Shown here: piece after piece, positions 35,477 through 44,467 of the stretch | Position numbering within the stretch: position 1 is the stretch's first letter | Layout: the number at the start of each line of letters is the position of its first letter | Assembly: GCF_000717655.1 (NCBI RefSeq) | Contig: NZ_JNZY01000013.1 | Span: forward strand, 1-64,000 | Length of the DNA stretch: 64,000 nucleotides | Direction of reading: 5' to 3' | Origin: Streptomyces katrae | Lineage (GTDB): Bacteria > Actinomycetota > Actinomycetes > Streptomycetales > Streptomycetaceae | Notes under the pieces: generated by a model | Told to the model about the DNA's origin: nothing | Database searches by the model: none | The model's input: the letters and a program-made list of their open reading frames with translations, nothing else | Made by a program: the position numbers and the translations under genes

Positions 35477-35506
35477 GGAGGCGGCTCAATTGTGTTCGCC
35501 GCCTCC
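35477..35506 (-). terminator. terminator hairpin after the RHS/immunity operon
   Basis: A 9-base stem (GGAGGCGGC with GCCGCCTCC) and a 12-base loop, 45 bases past the stop codon of the putative immunity gene. Confidence 0.65.
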
Positions 35507-35550
35507 TTCCGACAGGCGCTGACGCCCTCCTGAGAGGCCGCCGGGTCGTT

Positions 35551-36645
35551 CTACTGGAAGCTGAGCCGGTGCGGATGCGTCGGGGTGGCGGGGCAGGTGT
35601 GGACGCGCATGAGGCCGCGGCCGAGGTAGACGCCTGCCGGGTCACTGATCCGGTCGTCCGGTACGGAGTCCCGGTCCTCCAGCGGGATCCAGCTCTCGGA
35701 GGCTCCGTCCCATTCGCCGCCGGCCACGGTGAGCAAGGGGGGCATGGTTGCTCCGCAGACCTCGCAGCCGATGTGCACCGGGTCGGTGAGGTGCCACGAT
35801 GCGAAGCCTCCGACCTTCCAGCCGGGCGGGATGGACAGATCACCTCGGTAGGTGACCTCGTTCTCCCCGTCCTCACCGGCGCGCGCGGCGGCCATGGCGG
35901 CCTCGTACTCCTCGTACGTGTCGAAGCTGGAGGGCGAGGCCGAGGAGTCGAAGGCGTCGTCCTCTTCGTCGTCTCCTGTCTCCCACGCTTCGATGGCCTC
36001 CTGAAGGTCTTCGTCCAACAGGCCTTCGTACTCGTGCTCCACCACTTGTTCGGGGTGAAGCTCGCAGGTGTTCGGAACGCATTCGGCCCTGCCCACCACC
36101 ACGGGCTCCGGGATCACGGCGAGGGCCTCGCTCACGTCTTGGGAGCGCCGCCACTTCAGCACGACGTCGATGGTCCGGCCGGGCCCGTGCACTTCGAAGG
36201 GGCACCAGAGGACCTGGAGGAGGTCACAGCCCTCAGGTCCGGTGAGGTCGGGGATGTCGCGTGCGAAGAGCTGCGCGGCGGCGAGCAGCGGAATCGGGTC
36301 CGCGTCGTCGATCCGGGGGGCGTGCGGTCCCGGCACAAGGGTGTCCAGGACCGCACGTTCGGCGTCGGTGGGACCAGTTCCGGGATCCCGGTGCCAGGCC
36401 TCGTCGAGGATCCGCCGCCGGAGGCGCACGTCTGACAGCCGGTGGCCCCAGCCCTTGGGGTGGACCACGGTGCACACGGGCCACGGCTCGTCCGCGGGCC
36501 ACAGGAACGGGCCGGCCACCGAACTGTCGTCCGCCTTCGGGGAGCCGTGGCGCGGGTGCAGGCGGGTGCTGGTGCGGCGGTGGTCGGCGAGTGCGGGGAA
36601 CAGGCCCTCGGCATCGACCGGGCGGGGCGGGGTGGTGCGGGTCAT
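35551..36645 (-). CDS. putative immunity protein of the RHS toxin
   Basis: A 364-residue acidic soluble protein that I do not firmly recognise. Parts (FLWPADEPWPVC, IPLLAAAQLFARDIPDL, GCDLLQVLWCPFEVH) recall YwqG/DUF1963-like proteins, which are often found beside polymorphic toxins. The C-terminal region carries VHIGCEVCGATMPP, a possible metal site. It starts 30 bases after the RHS stop codon on the same strand and ends at a terminator, the usual place for the immunity gene. The call rests on position; it could instead be an unrelated protein of the same operon. Confidence 0.55.
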   Translation of the reverse strand: MTRTTPPRPVDAEGLFPALADHRRTSTRLHPRHGSPKADDSSVAGPFLWPADEPWPVCTVVHPKGWGHRLSDVRLRRRILDEAWHRDPGTGPTDAERAVLDTLVPGPHAPRIDDADPIPLLAAAQLFARDIPDLTGPEGCDLLQVLWCPFEVHGPGRTIDVVLKWRRSQDVSEALAVIPEPVVVGRAECVPNTCELHPEQVVEHEYEGLLDEDLQEAIEAWETGDDEEDDAFDSSASPSSFDTYEEYEAAMAAARAGEDGENEVTYRGDLSIPPGWKVGGFASWHLTDPVHIGCEVCGATMPPLLTVAGGEWDGASESWIPLEDRDSVPDDRISDPAGVYLGRGLMRVHTCPATPTHPHRLSFQ

Positions 36646-36675
36646 GTGGTCCTCACTTGCTGTTCGGGGCGAGTG

Positions 36676-39600
36676 CTACACGCCGGTCCTGACGCCGGAC
36701 GCAGGATTCTCGAGGCTGTGGGTGAAGGTGAAGCCCTTGTTTCCGAAAGCTGTGAAGTCCAGACGGATGGGGATGGGGTTGGCTCCCGCGTAGACGGGCA
36801 CGATGCTGTACTGGATGACTTCACCATTACCCTTCTTGACCGCGTCGAAGATCACCTGTTCTACCTGGTCCCGCTGGTCCGGTGAGTTCGTGGGGTCCTG
36901 CGTCTGGGTGACCAGGTTGTGATAGGCCTTCGTTCCGGTCCCGGCTCCGCCGAGCCGATCGGCCAGCAGATGGCCGCGCGCCTCGTTGAAGTCCGTTCCG
37001 TTGCCACGCCAGCCCGGGGGCTTGAGCTTGCCGGCGGCCGTCCCCTTCTTCGCGTCCAGGATTTCGGGGCGAAGGCAGGCGTGGACGCCGGTAGGGCGTC
37101 CGAGGTGGTCGAGACGGCCGTAGCGGATGCTCCCGTCCCAATCGTATGCGTCCATCTGGCAGCGCTTGGGTGCCAGACCCAATGGGTCGCTCCACACCCA
37201 TGGGTTGAGGACGTACGTCGAGGGGTTGGGCGCTGGTGACAGGCCGAGCGGGTCGGGGCTGGTGTAGCGGGCGGTGTCCGGGTCGTAGTGGCGGAAGTAG
37301 TTGTAGTGCAGACCGGTCTCGGGATCGGCGTACTGGCCGGGAAAGCGCAGCGGGGTGTACGCGGTTGCGTCCTTGCCCCAGCCGGTCGTGCCCCAGCAGG
37401 CCGAACGGGCCCGCCAGGCCGTCTCGCCGGACTCGGCCACCAGCTCGGTCGGCGCACCGACCAGGTCGGTGATGATGGCGAAGAAGCGGCTGTCGACCTC
37501 TGCGTCGTCCAGTTCCCGGCGCTCGTACTGGCTCAGCGGGCGGTGGCCCTCGTACTCCCAGGTGAGCACGGTCCGGGTGGCGGAGTCGGACTGCTCGACC
37601 AGCAGAGATCCGTCCCATGTGAACCGGACGGTCTCGGTGACCGTCAGGCCGTCGGGGGACATGCGGTGTTTGGCGGTACGCCGTCCCAGTGGGTCGTAGG
37701 AGTATTGCCACACGGCGCCGTCCGGGGTGGTGCACGAGACCAGATGGTCTTCGGCGTCGTAGGTGTAGCGCCATATGTCGGGCTTGCGGGAGAGTCTCGT
37801 GACCCGTCGCATGACCACGCGGCCCGCCGCGTCGTGTTCGTAGGTGACGGCGCCTGCGGATGTCACACGGGTTCCGGCGTAGGTGCGGGACCCGCGGGCC
37901 TCGCCGTGGCCGGCTGCTCTCGGCCAGTCGGCCTGCGTCTGGTTGCCCGCGCCGTCGTACGCGTACGTCTCCGTCCAGCCGGGTGCTTCGATGCTGAGCG
38001 GACGCCCCACGGGGTCGAGTGAGATCTGCTTGTCCCACCTGGCCCCGGCCACCGACTCCGTGATCCGCACCGGATACCCGTCGGCGCGATACGCGTAGTT
38101 CCGGACGGGTGAGGCGGTGCCGCCCCTGGTCACGGACTGGCTCACGGGCCGACTACGGCTGTCCCACGCCGTATGCAGGGAGACGGGAGCCGACTGCGAT
38201 CCCCACGTGCGAGTCAGTTCCCGGCCGAGCACATCGTGGGTGAAGGCGATCGTGTGTCCGTCGGTCGTGAGTGAGAGGCGGTCACCCGCTTCGCCGTAGG
38301 TGGTGTGGCTGACGGCACCCGAGGGTGTGGTGCGGGAGACGCGGCGGCCCAGCAGGTCGTAGCCGTAGCGGCTGGTTCGACCGTCGACGGTTTCGGAGAT
38401 CAGCCGTCCCATGACGTCGCGTTCCATGACGACGGCGGAGGCCGCCGACCGGGCGGAGACGAGCTCGCCTGCCCGGTCGTAGGTGTAGCGGACGAGGTGT
38501 CCTTCGACCTGCCGGGAGGTCAGCCGGTCCATGGAGTCCCACGTGTACGCGACCGACACCCCTTGAGGGCTCGTACGGCAGGTCAGACGGCCCGCCTGAT
38601 CGTAGGCGTAGCGAGTCCGGCGGCCGTCGAAGTCGTCCTCGGCCACGAGCCGTCCCGCGCTGTCGTAGGTGTAACTCCACTTTTGCCCGAGCGGGTTGGT
38701 CACCTGGGCCAGACGCAGTTCGGTGTCGTAGCGCAGCTCGTGGCGGGCGCCGTCTGCCGCGATACGGGCAAGTGGCTTGTCGAAATGGCCGTACTCGGTG
38801 GCCGAGACACCACCATGGGCATCGGTATGGGCGAGGCAGTTGCCCTCAGGATCCCAGCGCCAGGACTCACGGCTGCCGTCGGCGGTGACGCGGTGCAGCA
38901 GCCGGTCGTCCGCATCCCAGGTGAAGTGCTGCGCACTGCCCGCGGGATCGGCGATGCGGGTGGGGCGGCCCCGGTGGTCGCGCTCCACCGTGGTGACACC
39001 CCCGTCGGAACTGGTGATCTCCACGGGAAGTCCCGCGCGGTTGGCGCGGATGTGCGTAGTGGAGCCGAGAGCATCCGTGAACGACGCGACCGCACCGGTG
39101 CGGTCGTGGGTGAACCGGGTGAGAGCGTGGTCGGGCCCGCGGGTGCCGGTGCAGTTGCCGAGTTCGTCGAAGTACTGCTCCCATACGGTGCCGTCCGGGG
39201 CCGTGACCTCGACCGGCAGGTTCAGCGCGTTGTAGCGCGCCGTGGAGACCGAACCGTCCGGGAGTCGGACGGCGGTGAGATTGCCCGCTTCGTCCCAGGT
39301 CAGCTCGGTGGTCTGACCGAGCGGATCGATACGGCTCAGGGGGCGGTCGTATGCGTCCCAGGTCAGCTGGGTCGTATGGCCGAGCGGATCGGTCTCGGAA
39401 ACGACCTGGAGCCGGTCGTTGAGGTGGAGGACCGTGGTGGCGCCGGTGGAGTCGGTGTAGCAGGTGACCCGGTGCCCTGTCTGAGGGTGTACGTCGTAGG
39501 TGAAGTGCGAGGAGAGGATGCCGTCGGGGCCCACGGTGCTGACGACACGGCCGTCCGCGTCGTAGACGTACCGGAACGTGGACAGGTTCCGGTCGGTCCA

Positions 39601-41463
39601 CGAGGTGACGCGACTGTCGGCGTCGTAGGTGAACCGCATGGGGGGAGCGTCGAGACTCTCCGAACCGGTCAGTGACGTAAGGTCACCGGCCGCGTCGTAG
39701 CCGTAGCGGAGGACCGTTTCCGCGCCCTCCGGTCCTTCGAGGGCGATCGCTGTGACGCGGGAGGTGTCGGCCGTGACTCTGACCGTGTATCCACCGGAGT
39801 GGACGACCGAGAGGGGCGCTCCGTCGGAACGGCGGTTGAAACGGATGCGGTTGTCGTTGCGATCGCAGACTTCGGCCAGCCAGTGGGCGGGAGAGTCCCG
39901 GTAGGGGCTGCCGGTGAACGTTCGAGTGACCCCGCCGGCCGCGTCGAAGACCGTGTACCGGCTCTCGCCCTCGTCTTCGCCGTCGTGGACAAGAGGCAGG
40001 CGATCACCTTCCAGCGGCATCACCTGCTCCCCATCCGGACGGGGAAGCCGCGGGTAGACCAGCAGTGAGCCGTCCTCCCGGACCCAGACGGCACCGAAGC
40101 CGACCGGGTCGACTTCGATCCGTTCGTCGAGAGTGGAGGCCCAACTGCGGCCGAACCAGTGTCCGTACCGGTAGGTGGACACGTGCGTACGGCGAAGTGC
40201 CACGGGCAGTACACCGGGCAGGGTCAGGTCCGTCTGCGGGAGCAGCATCTTGCCGGTGGCCACGTCGACGGGATCGTTTTTGCAGACGGTCTTGTCGAGG
40301 GAAATGGCGTTGCTGCGAGGGGCGTCCTTGGCTTCCTGAGCCGAGTTCGGCTTGGTGCGGGCCGAGTCCTCACCCTTGCCGTAGCCGGCCGGATCCTTTC
40401 CCCCCGGCCCCTTGCCGCCGTGGCCGCCCTTGCCCTTCAGGCGGTTGAAGTCGTCATGGAGGGCCTGGTCGTTCTTCTTGTGGTCGGTGGAAATCTGTTT
40501 GACGGCTTTGGGCAGGGTGGTGCCGACGTGGTCGCCCATGGCCTTGGTGGCCTTGGTGAGGGCTGCCATGGCCTTGTCTGCGACCGGGTCGATGGCCTGG
40601 GCGATGGAGTCGCGGCCCCTGGTGCGGCCGTGGTGGTGCTTGGCCTTGGTCAGTTTCGCGGTGGTCTTGCCGTGGATGTTGGTGCTGACGTGGTTGAGGT
40701 TGGTGCCGGCACGGGCGTGCTCGGAGTGCTCGATGTGGAGGTCGACCAGGCCGGTCCCTCCACCGTTTCCGGAACCGCTGCCGCCTGCGGAGGCGAGGTG
40801 GAGGGACTCCTTGCCGGACTGGACGCCGTCGTTGAAACCGTCCTTGCCCGCTTTCTTCGTCTGGTCGAGGTCGACGCCGTCCTGGAAGCCGAGGGCCATC
40901 GAGCCGAGCTGGACGACGAGGTCGGCGGCCATGCCCTCCAGGGCCGCGACGGCCGGTTCGGTCATCGCCGAGACGATGTAGCCGACGGCTTCCTCGACAC
41001 ACTCCTTGATGAGGCGTTTGATGACCTCTTGGGTTGCGCGCATGGCCCCTGCGCCGATCAGCATCGACAGACCGCCGGTGACCGGAATGAGGGAGAGTGC
41101 GATACCCGCTTCGGAGGCGAGGTACCCGAGCTGTACCAAGGCGGCGGTCTTCATGCCGACGACCGCACCGGCGGCCAGGTCCATCGCCCCGGCGATGGTG
41201 CGGGCCGCACCTGCGATGTCCTTGAAGTGCTTTCCCTTGACCTTGTTCCAGTGCTCGTTCAGCGCCTCGATCGACTCGCCTTTGCTGGCCGACAGCAGGC
41301 GCTCGACATGGTTGTTGGCCAGCTGGCCGTCGTCCAGGAGGTCATCCGCGAACTCGCGGAGCGAGTCGGCCATCTCCCGGTAGGCGTCCTCGTCGACATT
41401 CGGCCAAGCCACACCGATCAAGTCCAGCAGCGTGTCGGCCCAGTCAGGCAGCGTGACAGACAT
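36676..41463 (-). CDS. RHS-repeat polymorphic toxin with nuclease C-terminus
   Basis: A 1595-residue protein. Residues about 1-100 are a WXG100-like/CpnT-type N-terminal domain (LIGVAWPNVDEDAYREMADSL), then hydrophobic and basic linkers. A DUF6531 block starts near 400 (CKNDPVDVATGKML), followed by many YD/RHS repeats forming the cocoon and the core end signature YFRHYDPDTARYTSPDPLGL. The C-terminal 160 residues resemble DNA/RNA non-specific endonucleases of the Endonuclea_NS_2 family: the phrase ARGHLLADRLGG (His about 1498) and YHNLVTQTQDPTNS. It is likely a secreted contact-dependent or T7SS-linked effector. No secretion genes are in the window. G+C appears slightly lower than its neighbours (not measured). 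Confidence 0.85.
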   Translation of the reverse strand: MSVTLPDWADTLLDLIGVAWPNVDEDAYREMADSLREFADDLLDDGQLANNHVERLLSASKGESIEALNEHWNKVKGKHFKDIAGAARTIAGAMDLAAGAVVGMKTAALVQLGYLASEAGIALSLIPVTGGLSMLIGAGAMRATQEVIKRLIKECVEEAVGYIVSAMTEPAVAALEGMAADLVVQLGSMALGFQDGVDLDQTKKAGKDGFNDGVQSGKESLHLASAGGSGSGNGGGTGLVDLHIEHSEHARAGTNLNHVSTNIHGKTTAKLTKAKHHHGRTRGRDSIAQAIDPVADKAMAALTKATKAMGDHVGTTLPKAVKQISTDHKKNDQALHDDFNRLKGKGGHGGKGPGGKDPAGYGKGEDSARTKPNSAQEAKDAPRSNAISLDKTVCKNDPVDVATGKMLLPQTDLTLPGVLPVALRRTHVSTYRYGHWFGRSWASTLDERIEVDPVGFGAVWVREDGSLLVYPRLPRPDGEQVMPLEGDRLPLVHDGEDEGESRYTVFDAAGGVTRTFTGSPYRDSPAHWLAEVCDRNDNRIRFNRRSDGAPLSVVHSGGYTVRVTADTSRVTAIALEGPEGAETVLRYGYDAAGDLTSLTGSESLDAPPMRFTYDADSRVTSWTDRNLSTFRYVYDADGRVVSTVGPDGILSSHFTYDVHPQTGHRVTCYTDSTGATTVLHLNDRLQVVSETDPLGHTTQLTWDAYDRPLSRIDPLGQTTELTWDEAGNLTAVRLPDGSVSTARYNALNLPVEVTAPDGTVWEQYFDELGNCTGTRGPDHALTRFTHDRTGAVASFTDALGSTTHIRANRAGLPVEITSSDGGVTTVERDHRGRPTRIADPAGSAQHFTWDADDRLLHRVTADGSRESWRWDPEGNCLAHTDAHGGVSATEYGHFDKPLARIAADGARHELRYDTELRLAQVTNPLGQKWSYTYDSAGRLVAEDDFDGRRTRYAYDQAGRLTCRTSPQGVSVAYTWDSMDRLTSRQVEGHLVRYTYDRAGELVSARSAASAVVMERDVMGRLISETVDGRTSRYGYDLLGRRVSRTTPSGAVSHTTYGEAGDRLSLTTDGHTIAFTHDVLGRELTRTWGSQSAPVSLHTAWDSRSRPVSQSVTRGGTASPVRNYAYRADGYPVRITESVAGARWDKQISLDPVGRPLSIEAPGWTETYAYDGAGNQTQADWPRAAGHGEARGSRTYAGTRVTSAGAVTYEHDAAGRVVMRRVTRLSRKPDIWRYTYDAEDHLVSCTTPDGAVWQYSYDPLGRRTAKHRMSPDGLTVTETVRFTWDGSLLVEQSDSATRTVLTWEYEGHRPLSQYERRELDDAEVDSRFFAIITDLVGAPTELVAESGETAWRARSACWGTTGWGKDATAYTPLRFPGQYADPETGLHYNYFRHYDPDTARYTSPDPLGLSPAPNPSTYVLNPWVWSDPLGLAPKRCQMDAYDWDGSIRYGRLDHLGRPTGVHACLRPEILDAKKGTAAGKLKPPGWRGNGTDFNEARGHLLADRLGGAGTGTKAYHNLVTQTQDPTNSPDQRDQVEQVIFDAVKKGNGEVIQYSIVPVYAGANPIPIRLDFTAFGNKGFTFTHSLENPASGVRTGV

Positions 41464-41644
41464 CCCCCACCCCCGTGGTTGAACCAGAACATCAATCGAA
41501 CAGTCCTACCACGTAACCAACCTGACGGATAATCCGATGATCACGGTCTGCTCAGGGGGCCGTCCTGTACCGGCCTGCGGCGGGAAGGCGTCCCGAGCGG
41601 GGCGGGATCCCGAACCGCCCTGCCCGCCGGGACGGTCAAGCAAC
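41464..41644. other. gene-free region upstream of the RHS gene
   Basis: About 180 bases between the RHS start and the acyl-CoA dehydrogenase terminator. It should contain the RHS promoter; I see no clear -10/-35 pair and no RNA gene. Confidence 0.5.
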
Positions 41645-41680
41645 GCAAGAAGCCCCTGCCGATCGGCCGGGGCTTCTTGC
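41645..41680 (-). terminator. terminator hairpin after the acyl-CoA dehydrogenase
   Basis: A 12-base perfect stem (GCAAGAAGCCCC with GGGGCTTCTTGC) enclosing a second palindrome GCCGATCGGC, about 50 bases past the stop codon. Confidence 0.8.
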
Positions 41681-41731
41681 GGAAGTGTCATCACGGAGAG
41701 GCGGCGAAAGCGCCTGACCGCGAAAACCTTG

Positions 41732-42889
41732 CTACGGAAGGTTCCTCGCCATGACGATCCGCTGGACCTGGTTCGTGCCTTCATAAATCTGGGTGATCTT
41801 CGCGTCGCGCATCATGCGCTCGACCGGGTAGTCGCGGGTGTAGCCGTAGCCGCCGAGGAGCTGGACGGCGTCCGTGGTGACCTCCATCGCGATGTCGGAG
41901 GCGAAGCACTTGGCCGCGGCGCCGAGGTAGGTGAGGTCGGCGTCGCCGCGCTCCGAGGCGGCGGCCGCCTGGTAGGTCAGCGCGCGGGCGGCGGAGACCT
42001 TCATGGCCATGTCCGCGAGCATGAACTGCACGCCCTGGAAGTCGCCGATCGGCTTGCCGAACTGCTTGCGCTCCCGGACGTAGCCCTTGGCGTAGTCCAG
42101 GGCGCCCTGGGCGATGCCGAGCGCCTGGGCGGCGATGGTGATGCGGGTGTGGTCGAGGGTCTTCATCGCGGTGGCGAAGCCGGTGCCCTCGGCGCCGATC
42201 ATGCGGTCGGCGGGGATCCGCACGTTGTCGAGGTAGACCTCGCGGGTCGGGGAGCCCTTGATGCCGAGCTTCTTCTCCGGGGCGCCGAAGGAGACGCCCT
42301 CGTCGGACTTTTCGACGACGAAGGCGCTGATGCCCTTCGAGCGCTTCTCCGGGTCCGTCACGGCCATGACCGTGTAGTACTCGGAGACGCCCGCGTTGGT
42401 GATCCAGCGCTTGACGCCGTTGAGGACCCAGAAGTCCCCGTCGCGCACGGCGCGGGTCTTCATGCCGGCGGCGTCGGAGCCGGCGTCGGGCTCGGAGAGG
42501 CAGTACGAGAACATGCCGTCGCCCTTGGCCAGCGGGCCGAGGTACTTCTTCTTCAGGTCCTCGGAGCCGGAGAGGATCACCGGGAGCGAACCGAGCTTGT
42601 TCACCGCCGGGATCAGGGAGGAGGAGGCGCAGACGCGGGCCACCTCCTCGATCACGATCACGGTGGCGAGGGCGTCCGCGCCGGCGCCGCCGTAGGTCTC
42701 CGGGACGTGGACGGCGTGCAGGTCGTTGGCGACGAGCGCGTCGTGGGCCTCCTGCGGGAAGCGTGCTTCCTCGTCGACCGCGGCTGCGAACGGCAGGATC
42801 TTCGCTTCGGCGAGCGAGCGGACGGACTCGCGGAGCATGTCGTGCTCCTCGGCCGGGCGGTACAGGTCGAAGTCGGCAGAACCCGCCAA
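41732..42889 (-). CDS. acyl-CoA dehydrogenase
   Basis: A 385-residue FAD enzyme that oxidises acyl-CoA to enoyl-CoA and passes electrons to ETF. Family phrases: MFSYCLSEPDAGSDAAGMKTRA, WITNAGVSEYY, LGIKGSPTREV, FGKPIGDFQGVQFMLADMA, and the catalytic Glu in AKITQIYEGTNQVQR. It may serve beta-oxidation or branched-chain amino-acid degradation. The TTG at 42889 is chosen because GGGAG lies 8 bases upstream and the product starts near MAGSADFDLYRP as family members do; GTG starts further out overlap that ribosome site. Confidence 0.92.
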   Translation of the reverse strand: MAGSADFDLYRPAEEHDMLRESVRSLAEAKILPFAAAVDEEARFPQEAHDALVANDLHAVHVPETYGGAGADALATVIVIEEVARVCASSSLIPAVNKLGSLPVILSGSEDLKKKYLGPLAKGDGMFSYCLSEPDAGSDAAGMKTRAVRDGDFWVLNGVKRWITNAGVSEYYTVMAVTDPEKRSKGISAFVVEKSDEGVSFGAPEKKLGIKGSPTREVYLDNVRIPADRMIGAEGTGFATAMKTLDHTRITIAAQALGIAQGALDYAKGYVRERKQFGKPIGDFQGVQFMLADMAMKVSAARALTYQAAAASERGDADLTYLGAAAKCFASDIAMEVTTDAVQLLGGYGYTRDYPVERMMRDAKITQIYEGTNQVQRIVMARNLP

Positions 42890-43073
42890 GACTCTCACTC
42901 CCCAAGTGTGATGCGCGTGCGATGCGCGTGCGGCGCATGTGCGCTGCGTGATGCTAACTACCGTTAAGTAACCCAAATCTTAGTGTCCGGCGTCGTGGCA
43001 GCGATATGTACGAGGTACGTGAGCTGCGTGACAGCCGGGTCTCCTGGGGAACGTCCCCTCGGACCGGCCCGAC

Positions 43074-43079
43074 TATGCT
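43074..43079 (+). promoter_or_regulatory. candidate -10 box of the UDP-glucose dehydrogenase gene
   Basis: TATGCT on the plus strand, 37 bases before the ATG. The -35 region (ACGTCC at 17-base spacing) is poor. Confidence 0.4.
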
Positions 43080-43116
43080 CAGTGGCCGCAAACGGCCCCG
43101 CACCTCTGGAGCACCC

Positions 43117-44460
43117 ATGGCCCCCCTCAGGATCACTGTGATCGGCACCGGCTACCTCGGCGCGACCCATGCCGCGGCGATGGCGGAGCTGGGCTTCGAG
43201 GTGCTCGGGCTGGACGTGGTGCCGGAGAAGATCGAGATGCTGTCCGCGGGCCGGGTGCCGATGTACGAGCCCGGGCTCGAGGAACTCCTCGCCCGGCACG
43301 TCGCGGGCCTGCCGGGTTCCACCGGGCGGCTGCGCTTCACGCAGTCCTGGGAGGAGGTCGGCGCCTTCGGCGACGTCCACTTCATCTGCGTGAACACCCC
43401 TCAGAAGCACGGCGAGTACGCGTGCGACATGTCGTACGTCGACTCCGCGATGCAGTCGCTGGCCCCGCACCTGACCCGGCCGGTGCTGGTCGTCGGCAAG
43501 TCCACCGTGCCGGTGGGTTCGGCCGAGCGGCTCGCCGTGAAGCTGGCCGAGCTGGCCCCGGCGGGCGGCGAGGCCGAGCTGGCGTGGAACCCGGAGTTCC
43601 TGCGGGAGGGCTTCGCCGTGCAGGACACCCTGCACCCCGACCGGATCGTGATCGGCGTCCAGGGCGAGCGCGGCGAGAAGCTGTTGCGCGAGGTGTACGA
43701 GACGCCGATGTCGGAGGGCACCCCGCTGGTGGTGACCGATTTCCCGACGGCCGAGCTCGTGAAGACCGCCGCGAACTCCTTCCTCGCCACGAAGATCTCC
43801 TTCATCAACGCGATGGCGGAGGTCTGCGAGGCCGCCGGCGGCGACGTGGTCAAGCTGGCCGAGGCCATCGGCTACGACGAGCGGATCGGCGCGAAGTTCC
43901 TGCGCGCCGGCATCGGCTTCGGCGGCGGCTGCCTGCCCAAGGACATCCGGGCGTTCATGGCGCGCGCCGGCGAGCTCGGCGCGGACCAGGCGCTGACCTT
44001 CCTGCGCGAGGTCGACTCCATCAACATGCGCCGGCGCGGCCACATGGTCGAGCTGGCCCGCGAGGCCGTCGGCGGGTCCTTCCTCGGCAAGCGCGTCGCC
44101 GTGCTCGGCGCCACCTTCAAGCCGGACTCGGACGACGTCCGCGACTCCCCCGCGCTGAACGTGGCCGGGCAGATCCACCTCCAGGGCGGCCAGGTCACCG
44201 TCTACGACCCGAAGGGCATGGACAACGCCCGCCGCGTCTTCCCGACGCTCGGGTACGCGGACTCGGCGCTGGAGGCGGCCCGCGGCGCGGAGGTCGTCCT
44301 GCACCTGACCGAGTGGCGCGAGTTCCGCGACCTCGACCCGGTGGAGCTGGGCGAGGTCGTCACCGACCGGCTGATCCTCGACGGCCGCAACGCCCTCGAC
44401 ACCGACCGCTGGCGCGCGGCCGGCTGGACGTACCGCGCGATGGGCCGTCCGCGGGCCTAA
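43117..44460 (+). CDS. UDP-glucose 6-dehydrogenase
   Basis: A 447-residue NAD-dependent enzyme oxidising UDP-glucose to UDP-glucuronate for envelope polysaccharides such as teichuronic acids. The Rossmann motif ITVIGTGYLGATHAAAMAELGFEV opens the protein; the catalytic Cys is in GIGFGGGCLPKDIRAF; GATFKPDSDDVRDSPAL starts the C-terminal domain. The ATG at 43117 has GGAG 5 bases upstream; the longer in-frame version from 43006 lacks any family match. Ends 7 bases from the convergent dipeptidase-like gene. Fits with the nearby LCP and glycosyltransferase genes. Confidence 0.95.
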   Translation: MAPLRITVIGTGYLGATHAAAMAELGFEVLGLDVVPEKIEMLSAGRVPMYEPGLEELLARHVAGLPGSTGRLRFTQSWEEVGAFGDVHFICVNTPQKHGEYACDMSYVDSAMQSLAPHLTRPVLVVGKSTVPVGSAERLAVKLAELAPAGGEAELAWNPEFLREGFAVQDTLHPDRIVIGVQGERGEKLLREVYETPMSEGTPLVVTDFPTAELVKTAANSFLATKISFINAMAEVCEAAGGDVVKLAEAIGYDERIGAKFLRAGIGFGGGCLPKDIRAFMARAGELGADQALTFLREVDSINMRRRGHMVELAREAVGGSFLGKRVAVLGATFKPDSDDVRDSPALNVAGQIHLQGGQVTVYDPKGMDNARRVFPTLGYADSALEAARGAEVVLHLTEWREFRDLDPVELGEVVTDRLILDGRNALDTDRWRAAGWTYRAMGRPRA

Positions 44461-44467
44461 GGGCTGT

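Noticed and set aside
36676-41463. Frameshift or pseudogene in the RHS gene
   Set aside because: The frame is open for 1595 codons with intact repeats and end signature, so there is no sign of decay.
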